A DNA stretch of 33,962 bases from Rhodospirillaceae bacterium. GTDB lineage: Bacteria; Pseudomonadota; Alphaproteobacteria; Rhodospirillales; Rhodospirillaceae. The number at the start of each line of letters is the position of its first letter. Positions within the stretch are counted from its first letter, which is position 1. Shown one piece after another: positions 22,871 through 30,857 of the stretch. The position numbers and the translations under genes are program-made. Location of the stretch: positions 1 to 33,962 of the forward strand of contig SHVO01000014.1 in the NCBI GenBank assembly GCA_009694245.1, given 5' to 3'. The notes beneath the pieces are model-generated. The model saw only the letters and a program-made list of their open reading frames with translations, was not told the origin of the DNA and ran no database searches.

Positions 22871-25146
22871 TCCGCGCCCGGATATGGCGCGCCCTCGCTC
22901 TGCCGACGCTGGTGTTGGCCGGCGCCGCCGGCGCGCAGGAAAGCAGCTTCGAGCTGGGCGCGATCGCGCCGCCGAAGCTGCCACCGCCCCTCTACGTCAG
23001 CGCGATCGAAGCCGGAATCGGTTATCAAAGCCTGGAGTCGTTTCATTTCGGCCGCTACGGCGGTGTGACCGCCGAAGGGCCCTTCGCGATCCTTAAAGGC
23101 GCCATCAGCACCGGCGATGCTTGGAACGCTGAGGGTGGGGATCACGGCGGCAGATTTTGGACCGCGGCCGTCGATCTCAAGGGCTTTGGTACATATGCGC
23201 TGGCCGCGCGCGGCGGCCAACGCGGACGCTGGCGCATGGCTGTGTTCGCCGACGGCTTCACGCGCGCCCTATCCGACAGCGCCGCGACGCCATTCTTTGG
23301 TGCCGGAACCGATCGATTGGTCTTGCCCGGCAACTGGCTCACCGGGGTATCGTCGGCTCGGTTCACCCGGCTCGAACAATCTCTGAAACCCGTGGACTTA
23401 AAGGTCGCCTGGCGCACGGTTGGCGGCGATTTTGTGTTGACGCCCCTTGAAGGTTACGAGGTGCGGCTGCAATTCTCCACGCGCAACCGGCAAGGGATTC
23501 GCCCGCAAAGCTTGGCATTCGGCCAGGAAGGAAATTTTTCGGTGGGCGTATTCTTCCCGCTGCCGGTGGATTACGACACGCACCAGGCGACGCTATCCCT
23601 GGCCTACGCCGATCCGCGCTTGCAGTGGGCCGCATCCTACAATGTATCGGTGTTCACCAGCGTGACCGACGCCGTCATGGTGCCCAACCCTTTTTCCGGG
23701 TCGCTGAGTTCATTGGTCGCAAATCAATGGCCGGCGGGCGCCTTCGCCGGTTTCCCGCTGGGCTTCGGCCAATACGGCCTGCCGCCGGACTCGGCCGCGC
23801 ATCAGTTTCTGGTATCGGGCGGTTACGCGATCTCACCAAAGACGCGCCTTACCCTCAGGCTTTCCTATGCGCTGCAGTCGCAGGACGAGACCTTCCTGCC
23901 CTATACCGCCAATAGCCAGCTTCTCGCGCCGGTTCCCTTGCCGCGCGAGTCCTTGGGCGGCCAGGTCGCAAAGCTTCACTTCGCGCTCAACCTCGCCTCG
24001 CGCGAATGGAAGGACGTCGATCTGTCGATGGGCTACACGCTCGATGACCGGCGCAACCGTTCGCCATCGGACATCTACAGCTATGTCGCCAACGACGTGC
24101 AAGACCAGATCCGGCCGACAATTCCCGGCAATAGCCGTTATATCCGCATAAATCTGCCCCATAGCTTCAGTTTTCACCAAGCCAAGGCCGAAGCCGGTTA
24201 CCAATTGGCGCCGCGCACGCGGCTGAGTCTGTCCTACACCGGCGACTTCCGCTGGCGCGACTATCAGCAAGTCGCGCGCACCGCCGAGCAGGCCTTCAAG
24301 GCTAAAGTACTATCAACCTTCGCCAGCGGGTCGGCGTGGCTCTCGGCCGGTTACGCTTTCCGCGACGGCTCGGATTACGACAGCGCCCTGGCCTGGGACT
24401 TGAGCCACACCGAAGCCTACCTGAACTCCGCGCCCACTAGCCGCTCGATCGAGCAGCCCTTCATGCGCAAGTACAACCTGGCCGACCGCCGCCGAACCGA
24501 AGCTAAGGGCGGCCTCACCTTCGACGCCTCAAGCTCGCTCGCCATCAGCTCGTCCGGCGGGTTCGCCAAGGACAACTACGTCCACTCACCGATCGGTTTG
24601 CGCAGTTCGGAAGCGATGACATTCGATATCGATGCCTCCTACGTCATCGCCAAGGGCGTAACGGCCTCGGCGTTCTACGCCTTGGACAGGATACGATCGT
24701 TTCAAAACGGCTATCTGATTTTCGACACCACCGCCGGCAATCCCGCCCGAAACTGGAGCGTGCGCAACCGTGACACCGTCCATAGCGCCGGGGCGCGGCT
24801 CGGCTTGCAGGTGGTTCCCGAGAAATTCAAGCTCGACGCCGCCTACACGCTCGCCGACGGCACCAGCCGGACCGGCGTACAATCGACGCCGACGCTCATT
24901 TCCAGCGTGTCATCGCCGTTGCCCGCCGCCCGTGACATCACCCATAGCGGCGAGTTCATTGGCGAATACGCCTTGACGCCGGCGGCGGCCGTTCGGCTGG
25001 GCTATACCGTCGCGCGGCACACCAGCCGCGACTGGCAGTATGGCGGTCTCGGCGCCACGCCGGTTGCCCAGATCCTGGGCTCGGGCATCGCGCCGCCGCG
25101 CTACACCGCCCACGTGGTGTGGCTCACGACTCGCCATCAGTTCTGA
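22867..25146 (+). CDS. Outer-membrane beta-barrel, MtrB/PioB family
   Basis: The product has 759 residues with a signal peptide ending near AGA-Q (residue ~22). After a short periplasmic N-terminus it has the family start GIGYQSLESFHFGRYGGVTA EGP and then many alternating-hydrophobicity strands with aromatic girdles through to the C-terminal HVVWLTTRHQF, ending in Phe as outer-membrane proteins do. MtrB/PioB proteins form a ~26-strand barrel that sheathes the decaheme cytochrome. Size is normal (700-850). The N-terminal CxxC of Shewanella MtrB is absent; PioB-type members also lack it. It is translationally coupled (ATGA) to the MtrA-type gene, a classical conduit pair. Confidence 0.9.
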   Translation: MIRARIWRALALPTLVLAGAAGAQESSFELGAIAPPKLPPPLYVSAIEAGIGYQSLESFHFGRYGGVTAEGPFAILKGAISTGDAWNAEGGDHGGRFWTAAVDLKGFGTYALAARGGQRGRWRMAVFADGFTRALSDSAATPFFGAGTDRLVLPGNWLTGVSSARFTRLEQSLKPVDLKVAWRTVGGDFVLTPLEGYEVRLQFSTRNRQGIRPQSLAFGQEGNFSVGVFFPLPVDYDTHQATLSLAYADPRLQWAASYNVSVFTSVTDAVMVPNPFSGSLSSLVANQWPAGAFAGFPLGFGQYGLPPDSAAHQFLVSGGYAISPKTRLTLRLSYALQSQDETFLPYTANSQLLAPVPLPRESLGGQVAKLHFALNLASREWKDVDLSMGYTLDDRRNRSPSDIYSYVANDVQDQIRPTIPGNSRYIRINLPHSFSFHQAKAEAGYQLAPRTRLSLSYTGDFRWRDYQQVARTAEQAFKAKVLSTFASGSAWLSAGYAFRDGSDYDSALAWDLSHTEAYLNSAPTSRSIEQPFMRKYNLADRRRTEAKGGLTFDASSSLAISSSGGFAKDNYVHSPIGLRSSEAMTFDIDASYVIAKGVTASAFYALDRIRSFQNGYLIFDTTAGNPARNWSVRNRDTVHSAGARLGLQVVPEKFKLDAAYTLADGTSRTGVQSTPTLISSVSSPLPAARDITHSGEFIGEYALTPAAAVRLGYTVARHTSRDWQYGGLGATPVAQILGSGIAPPRYTAHVVWLTTRHQF

Positions 25147-25156
25147 GGCGCCGGAA

Positions 25157-26785
25157 TTGTTGCCACCAACGGCCTCGTTCGAGCGCCTGGCATTGAACCG
25201 CATCACCTTCGGCGCCCGCGAGGCCGACATGAAGGATGTCCGCGACCGCGGCTGGGCCGTCTGGGTTGCCGAGCAACTGGCGCCGCCGCCCGGGGACGAG
25301 GAGGCGATCATCGATCGGCTCGCGCGCCAAACCATGCGCATCGCCTACGCCGTCCAGCTTCCGGCCGGCAACAGCCCGGGCTGGCCCGCGGTCGACGAAC
25401 GCCGCCGGTTGAACTACCTGCGGGCGGACATCGCGACGATCTGGGACATGGTCGGCAAGACCGAAATTTCCATCGCCCCCAACGAACGCGCCCGCATCCA
25501 ACAGGAGCTCAACGCCGCCACCTGGGTTCGTAACACCCATGCGCACTATCAGGTCCGCGAGTTCATGGCGGATTTCTGGAGTAATCATTTCAATGTCGGG
25601 CGGCAGGAGGATGTCTACGCCGCGGCGGCGCTGGCGGTTTATGACCTTGAGGTCATCCGTCCGCGCGTCTTCGGGAATTTCCGCGATCTCTTGGAAGAAG
25701 TCGCGAAAAGCGCGGCGATGATGCGCTACCTCAACAATGCCGTGAGCGGCGCGGCCGCGCCCACCGAGAACTATGCCCGCGAACTGCTCGAACTACACAC
25801 CCTAGGGGCTTCGGTTTATCGAGGGCTGAGCGGCGCCGCGCGCGGAGCGGGGGCGGATGTGGTTTCAATCGACGGGCTCGAAGTGGCCTCGGGTTTCACC
25901 GATGCCGATGTCGTCCAGGCAGCGCGGGCGCTGTCGGGTTGGACCATCGAACACGGCCAGCCGGGACCGAGCGCCGCGCTGCCGTTCACCGGCAGGTTTA
26001 TCTACAACCCCCTCCAGCATCACGCCGGGTCGGGGGCATTCATGGGCGTGGATCTTGCGCCGCTGAGGGCGCCCATGGCGCAGGGGCGAAAAATCTTAGA
26101 TATTGTCGCCGCCCATCCGGCCACGGCGGCCTTTGTTTGCGGCAAGCTCTGCCGCCACATCTTCGGCGATTCTCCGCCACCGTCCGTCGTTGAACGGGCG
26201 ATTTTCGCCTGGACCGCCAATCGCCATCGCCCCGATCATATCAAGCGTGTGCTGCTTGCCATTCTGCTGGGTGACGATCAGAGCGGCCGGGACATGGCTG
26301 CCGCCCCCGTCAAACTGCGCCGGCCCCTTGAACGCATGATCGCGCTGTTCCGGTCCACCGATACCAACGTCAATCTGTTCGACCGCGCCGCCGATGCGCT
26401 TGTTTCCCTGGGGGATGGCCTCTACGCCTGGCCGACACCCGAGGGGCGCCCCGACAGCAACGCCGGTTGGCTGTCGGCCGCGGCGGCCTTGAGATTTTGG
26501 AATCTGATGTTCGATGTGATGGATCACCCGGCCTTCACAACAAGCTTCGCCGCGCAGACGCCGAAGGAGGCATTTGCCTCACCGGAGACGGTGATCGAGC
26601 ATTGGGTCGGGCGCATGGTCGGTCATGCGCTGCGGCCCGAGGCCATGAAGGTGTTGATCGAAGACGTGCTCACACCCTTCGGCGTGATGGCGGCTCACCG
26701 TTCGGGCGGCATCGCCAATATCGAAAAGGCGCTGCGGCGCCTGGCCGTTCTCATCGCGACATCGCCCGAATTCGCCCTCAGATAG
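25157..26785 (+). CDS. DUF1800 family protein
   Basis: The product has 542 residues. The family pattern is clear: FERLALNRITFGAREADMKD near the start, then VREFMADFWSNHFNVG, RDLLEEVAKSAAMMRYLNNA, PTENYARELLELHTLG, DVVQAARALSGWTIE, FIYNPLQHHAGSG and KLCRHIFGD. DUF1800 proteins are of unknown biochemical role and usually pair with DUF1501 proteins, as here. The start is probably TTG 25157, since GAGG lies 9 bases upstream and the previous stop is at 25146; a clear signal peptide is not visible, which leaves its location open. It follows the barrel gene by 10 bases, and the DUF1501 gene begins 11 bases after it, so all are one operon. Confidence 0.85.
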   Translation: MLPPTASFERLALNRITFGAREADMKDVRDRGWAVWVAEQLAPPPGDEEAIIDRLARQTMRIAYAVQLPAGNSPGWPAVDERRRLNYLRADIATIWDMVGKTEISIAPNERARIQQELNAATWVRNTHAHYQVREFMADFWSNHFNVGRQEDVYAAAALAVYDLEVIRPRVFGNFRDLLEEVAKSAAMMRYLNNAVSGAAAPTENYARELLELHTLGASVYRGLSGAARGAGADVVSIDGLEVASGFTDADVVQAARALSGWTIEHGQPGPSAALPFTGRFIYNPLQHHAGSGAFMGVDLAPLRAPMAQGRKILDIVAAHPATAAFVCGKLCRHIFGDSPPPSVVERAIFAWTANRHRPDHIKRVLLAILLGDDQSGRDMAAAPVKLRRPLERMIALFRSTDTNVNLFDRAADALVSLGDGLYAWPTPEGRPDSNAGWLSAAAALRFWNLMFDVMDHPAFTTSFAAQTPKEAFASPETVIEHWVGRMVGHALRPEAMKVLIEDVLTPFGVMAAHRSGGIANIEKALRRLAVLIATSPEFALR

Positions 26786-26796
26786 GTCGCCCAGTC

Positions 26797-28089
26797 ATGG
26801 CCCTTTCACGCCGCACGCTTGTCACCACCGGGATCGCCGCCGCCTCGACCGGCGCGATTACGGCCGCGCTGGCACCCGGGGTAAGGGTGGCGCTGAACCG
26901 TGATGCCGCCCGCCCGCCGCGCGATATCCTGGTGGTGGTTTTCCTACGCTTTGGCAGCGACGGCCTCACTCTGGTCGCGCCAGCCGACAACGGCGAATAC
27001 CGCGACAATCGGCCGACGATCGCCGTCAGCTCTTCCGGCGGCAGCGCCGGACTGCATATCGGCGGCCTCGGCGGCGTCGCGTTCTTCCTGCATCCCGAAC
27101 TTACCGATATGAAAGCCCTCTACGAGTCCGGCAATCTCGCCGTTGTCCACGCCGTTGGTTTGCCGACCAACACCCGCAGCCACTTCGAAAGCCAAGACTT
27201 GATGGAGCGCGGCGTTGTCGAGAAGGACAGCCTGCTCAAGACCGGCCCGCTCAAGGGCGGCTGGCTCGCCCGTCACCTTATGACTCGCGATTTGGGACTC
27301 ACCGGCCTTGGCGCCGTGGCCAGCGCCGCCGATGTGCAAACATCCTTGCGCGGTTTTGAGCGCGCCGTAGCCGTGCCCGACGTCACCCAGTTCAATGTCA
27401 TCGGCGGGGATTTGAACCTCAACATCATCGAAGCCTTGAACGCCGGGCCCGAGGCCCATGCGCGAGCGGTGCGCGGCACCGTTGGCATGGTCAAATCGGT
27501 GCGCGAAAGCCTCGCCAAACTCAATGCCGCCTTTACCACGTCTCAAAATTATCCCGCCGGAGAATTCGGCACCGCCATGCGCTCGGTCGCCAACCTGGTC
27601 AAGATGAACACCGGCCTCGAAGTGGCCACCGTCGATTTCGGCGGTTGGGACCACCACTACAATATGAATACTCATTTCCCGGGCCATGCGCGCCAGCTTT
27701 CCCAGACTCTCGGCGCCTTCTGGTCCGACATGGCGCCATACCGCGACCGCCTGACGGTGGTGGCCATGACCGAGTTCGGCCGTCGCCTCGAGGAGAACGC
27801 CGCCGGCGGCACCGACCACGGAGCCGCCTCGGTCATGTTTGTCCTGGGCGGGGCGGTCAGGGGCGGAGAGATCTACGGCCGGTGGCCGGGCTTGCGGCCG
27901 GCCGACTTGCGTGAAGGCGATCTCCGGATCACCACCGACATGCGCCAGGTCCTGCAAGAAATCCTCGCTAAACGTCGGGGTGAGACCGCGCTCGCCGAAA
28001 TATTCCCGGGGCTGGCTTATGAGCCCCTGGGCATCCTCGAGGAACGCCGGGCGGGCGGGCTCAAAAACCTGTTTCGGCGCGGGACTTAG
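26797..28089 (+). CDS. DUF1501 family protein with Tat-like signal
   Basis: The product has 430 residues. The N-terminus MALSRRTLVTTGIAAASTGA carries a twin-arginine-like S-R-R-T-L motif followed by a hydrophobic stretch, so it is probably exported folded by Tat. The DUF1501 domain (alkaline phosphatase/sulfatase-like superfamily) shows ILVVVFLRFGSDGLTLVAPA, FFLHPELTDMKALYESGNLA, LPTNTRSHFESQDLMERG, VDFGGWDHHYNMNTHF, VVAMTEFGRRLEENAAGGTD and HGAASVMFVLGG. Its role is unknown; pairing with DUF1800 is usual, but location in an MtrAB-type operon is not. The His/Asp-rich motifs (GGWDHH, TDHG) suggest metal binding, as an inference. It ends the operon. Confidence 0.85.
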   Translation: MALSRRTLVTTGIAAASTGAITAALAPGVRVALNRDAARPPRDILVVVFLRFGSDGLTLVAPADNGEYRDNRPTIAVSSSGGSAGLHIGGLGGVAFFLHPELTDMKALYESGNLAVVHAVGLPTNTRSHFESQDLMERGVVEKDSLLKTGPLKGGWLARHLMTRDLGLTGLGAVASAADVQTSLRGFERAVAVPDVTQFNVIGGDLNLNIIEALNAGPEAHARAVRGTVGMVKSVRESLAKLNAAFTTSQNYPAGEFGTAMRSVANLVKMNTGLEVATVDFGGWDHHYNMNTHFPGHARQLSQTLGAFWSDMAPYRDRLTVVAMTEFGRRLEENAAGGTDHGAASVMFVLGGAVRGGEIYGRWPGLRPADLREGDLRITTDMRQVLQEILAKRRGETALAEIFPGLAYEPLGILEERRAGGLKNLFRRGT

Positions 28090-28306
28090 CGGCAATTTTA
28101 GCTTGCACCGGTTCGGCGCAATTGCTTTGATATTCATGGGGGGAGTTTGGGATTGCGCCGTCAACGGCGAACGATGAACTTCGTATGCAACCGCGGCGCC
28201 CGGCACACCGTCCGGTCGCTTTTCTCGATGGTCTCGGCTTTTACAATCACGACGCGCGGGGCGCGGAGTTCGCCCGTGGCGTCGCGACATTTAATGGGGG
28301 TATGCG

Positions 28307-29137
28307 ATGTTCGGCGGTTTGAATCGAAGCGTCCTGCTCGCCTTGGCCGTACTCGGGGCCTGCGCGATTGCCCGGCCGGTTGCCGCTGCCGATTCCAAGA
28401 GCGAGGCGAAGCGTGAGATCGCGGCGCTTGAGGATTTCTCCACCCTCGATCCCATCCATTTTCCTCTGGGGACGAGTCCGACCAATGCCAAGTTTCAGCT
28501 TAGCTTCAAGTACCGGCTCATCGGGTCGGACAGCCGCGATGATGCATCCGCGCGGAAGTGGCACGAGAGATTCTTCTTCGCGTTTACGCAGACGTCGTTT
28601 TGGGACCTAGCTTCGGAATCGAATCCATTTCGCGATTCCAGCTTCAAGCCGGCCCTGATGTACCAGTTAGACGCGCCGGAGCGGAGTTGGTTTCCCGGTA
28701 ATAATAAGTCTTATGTCCGCGTCGCGTTTCAGCATGAATCAAGCGGCAAGGATCGCGAAAACTCGCGAGGACTGAACATTGTTTATCTTGAGCCGCGCTT
28801 CGATAAGGACCTGGCCGGCGGCTGGGATCTCAGTGTGCGCCCGCGGGTCTGGGCCTATGTTTTTGACGGCAATCAAAAAGACGATTTTCGTAAATACCGC
28901 GGCAATACCGGACTTGCGATCGGCTTAGAAAAGGAAAACGGGATTGGCTTGGTCGCCAACGGCGTGATGAACCCCAATGCCGGCAAAGGAAACCTCAATC
29001 TCGACCTTTCCTACGCCCTGGCGGCCGTTGACTTCCAGCCGTACCTAAACGCCCAACTCTTTACCGGCTAAGGCGAAAGCCTGCTCACCTATAATCTGCG
29101 AGAGACGCCCCTCAGGGCCGGACACGCGCTCACGTGA
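28307..29137 (+). pseudogene. Outer-membrane phospholipase A (PldA-like) with a late in-frame TAA
   Basis: OMPLA hydrolyses phospholipids in the outer leaflet when membrane order is lost. The frame starts at ATG 28307 (GGGGG upstream) with a signal peptide ending near VAA-A. The barrel motifs SFWDLASESNPFRDSSFKPA and RVAFQHESSGKDRENSRGLN are present; H143, S145 and N157 have the same spacing as the E. coli triad H142/S144/N156. Translation stops at TAA 29069-29071 after QLFTG, but the frame continues GESLLTYNLRETPLRAG to TGA 29135-29137, matching the usual OMPLA ending (..G-Y-GESL..YN). The stop therefore replaces a Tyr codon (TAC/TAT to TAA). The shortened product, 254 residues, lacks its last strand and terminal signal and probably cannot assemble. 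Confidence 0.8.
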
Positions 29138-29139
29138 AA

Positions 29140-29170
29140 GAATTAATTCGTACCTGGTACGAATTAATTC
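29140..29170. repeat. 31-base AT-rich palindrome
   Basis: GAATTAATTCGTACC, one T, then GGTACGAATTAATTC: perfect 15-base arms around a single central base. A related, imperfect copy lies at 29295-29321. It is much more AT-rich than the surroundings and follows directly on the phospholipase frame. Confidence 0.9.
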
Positions 29171-29233
29171 GGAATCGCTCGGATTGCTCTAATACCGACG
29201 GCCGGAATCACTGACCGATCAAAGTACTCCGTC

Positions 29234-29261
29234 GTCACCCCGGCCTCCGAGCCGGGGTCCA
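29234..29261. repeat. REP-like hairpin
   Basis: CCCCGGC-CTCCGA-GCCGGGG (29238-29257) flanked by GTCA and TCCA. Hairpins of this exact style (GGACCCCGGCTC..GGGGTGAC on the other strand) are common dispersed REP elements in alphaproteobacteria. It is located between two AT-rich palindromes. Confidence 0.75.
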
Positions 29262-29294
29262 TCGATCACCTCGCGCGTTACGTGCATCTTGAGG

Positions 29295-29321
29295 ATTAAT
29301 CGTACGTGGTACAATTAATTC
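29295..29321. repeat. AT-rich palindrome, second copy
   Basis: ATTAATCGTAC, centre GTG, then GTACAATTAAT with one mismatch between arms. On the minus strand it begins GAATTAATTGTACC, close to the 29140 palindrome. It is 13 bases beyond the end of the nucleotide-carrier gene, on the downstream side. Confidence 0.8.
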
Positions 29322-29334
29322 TCGGCACGACACG

Positions 29335-30630
29335 CTAGGCCTTGCTCTCGTCGTACTTGCGGCCCAGGAACCAGCCTACGCTGGCCCAAGCTCCGGCCAG
29401 AATCGCGCCGATGACCAGCGACGCCGCCGGCGACGCCGTCACCACGTCGATGGCGGTCTTGGCCTGGGCGCCGACGTAGTCAGCCGCGCGATAGACCGGC
29501 ACATCGATAAAGCTCTTGGCCTTGTATTTGGTTTCGGTACCCATGCTGCTGAACAGCATTTCCCGGCCCGGACGGATGAAGGCGTATTCACCCCAGCGCC
29601 GCGCGACGAACACGACGGCGAAGACCGCGAAAACGTTGAACGCCGCCAGCGCCAAGAATCCCACAATCATGGCGATCGGCACGAAAGTGAGCAGCGAGCG
29701 CACGCCCAGTTTGGTGGCGATTCGTCCCGTTAGGAAAAGCTGGGTGACGATCGTCAACGATTGCACGACGAAGTCAATGGAGGCGAAGACCTCGGTGCGC
29801 GCGGCGCGGTCTGGAAAAGTTTCCGCGACAATGCGCAGCTGCTCAAAATAGAGGATGGTGTTGGCCACCGACAGCAGCACGACGAACAGCGCGATGCTCA
29901 GCAAATAGGGCGACTTCAGGACGATGGTGATGCCGGCAAAGGGATTGCCGCCGACCCCCTTGCTCTTGCTCTCTTGGCCGGGCGCCGGCGCGGCCGTAAC
30001 CGGCTCCCACAGGCCCAGCAAGATGCGCTGGCAAACGATCGCGCCGACAAAGCCGGCGGCGCCGACGTACAAGATGCCGGAGTCGCCGATGGATTGGGCT
30101 AGCATACGGGTGGTGAAGGGCCCCACCAGCGCGCCAAGGGTTCCGCCGGCGGCGATGAAACCGAACAGGCGCTTGGTCTGCTCGCGGCTGAACATTTCCA
30201 GAAGGAAACTCCAGAACACCGAGACCAGCATTAAGTTGAGCACGCTGATCCAAACGTAGAAAAACGCGCCGACGGTCTTATCGACGTCCTTGTCGGTCAT
30301 CATGGCGCCGATGATCGCGAGGATCACGGCCACGAGTCCGTAAATGCAGGGCAAGAGCACGGTGCGCCGGACCTTGGCCACCAGCCAGCCGTAGACGGGA
30401 ATGATGGCGATCGAGAAAATCGCGGTATACAGCCAAAGGTCGGCGACATAATCGCTGCCCAGGATGCTGCCGATGGTCTCGCGCACCGGGCGAACGGCGA
30501 AATAGCTGCCGAGCACAAAGAAAAACAGGAAGAACGCCGACAAGACGGCGGCGGTTTCGCGCGGCTCGATTTTGGCGGCGGATTTAAACAGGTTGGCGAA
30601 CGGCGAGCTGGAACTGGTGGTCTCGGTCAT
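29335..30630 (-). CDS. ATP/ADP-translocase-like carrier (NTP/NDP exchanger type)
   Basis: This 431-residue inner-membrane protein has about 12 hydrophobic helices. Signatures are AVLSAFFLFFFVLGSYFAVR followed by PVRETIGSILG, the first loop of the bacterial AAA-type nucleotide transporters, then LMLVSVFWSFLLEMFSREQT, RLFGFIAAGGTLGALVGPFT and the C-terminal RPGREMLFSSMGTETKYKAK. The family includes the ATP/ADP antiporters of intracellular bacteria, but non-parasitic proteobacteria carry homologues with uncertain substrates, so nucleotide exchange should not be assumed. ATG 30630 is preferred to the upstream GTG/TTG-type extension because it starts the polar N-terminus MTETTSSSS; GGGGGAGC lies upstream. 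It stands alone. Confidence 0.8.
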   Translation of the reverse strand: MTETTSSSSPFANLFKSAAKIEPRETAAVLSAFFLFFFVLGSYFAVRPVRETIGSILGSDYVADLWLYTAIFSIAIIPVYGWLVAKVRRTVLLPCIYGLVAVILAIIGAMMTDKDVDKTVGAFFYVWISVLNLMLVSVFWSFLLEMFSREQTKRLFGFIAAGGTLGALVGPFTTRMLAQSIGDSGILYVGAAGFVGAIVCQRILLGLWEPVTAAPAPGQESKSKGVGGNPFAGITIVLKSPYLLSIALFVVLLSVANTILYFEQLRIVAETFPDRAARTEVFASIDFVVQSLTIVTQLFLTGRIATKLGVRSLLTFVPIAMIVGFLALAAFNVFAVFAVVFVARRWGEYAFIRPGREMLFSSMGTETKYKAKSFIDVPVYRAADYVGAQAKTAIDVVTASPAASLVIGAILAGAWASVGWFLGRKYDESKA

Positions 30631-30794
30631 GGCGGCGATTGCTCCCCCGGATTTGGTGCGCGCGCACCATAGCAAACCCGCCCGGGCCGGGGATAGCTCA
30701 ACCTGGCGAATCTAGTGTCCTGGCCGTGGGTCGGATTGTATTGATTTTATAGGAGAAAGTCGGTTCATGGGCGGATCCCAAGGCCCGGCTTTCC

Positions 30795-30822
30795 TGGACC
30801 GCTCGCGCGGGACCGGTATAGT
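30795..30822 (+). promoter_or_regulatory. Likely promoter of the exported-enzyme operon
   Basis: TGGACC (30795-30800), 16 bases, TATAGT (30817-30822), 35 bases before the VOC protein start. The -10 is strong and the -35 moderate. No other good pair is seen closer to the gene. Confidence 0.5.
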
Positions 30823-30857
30823 GCCTAGGTCGAGACAGGCACCACGGAGGAGAACTC

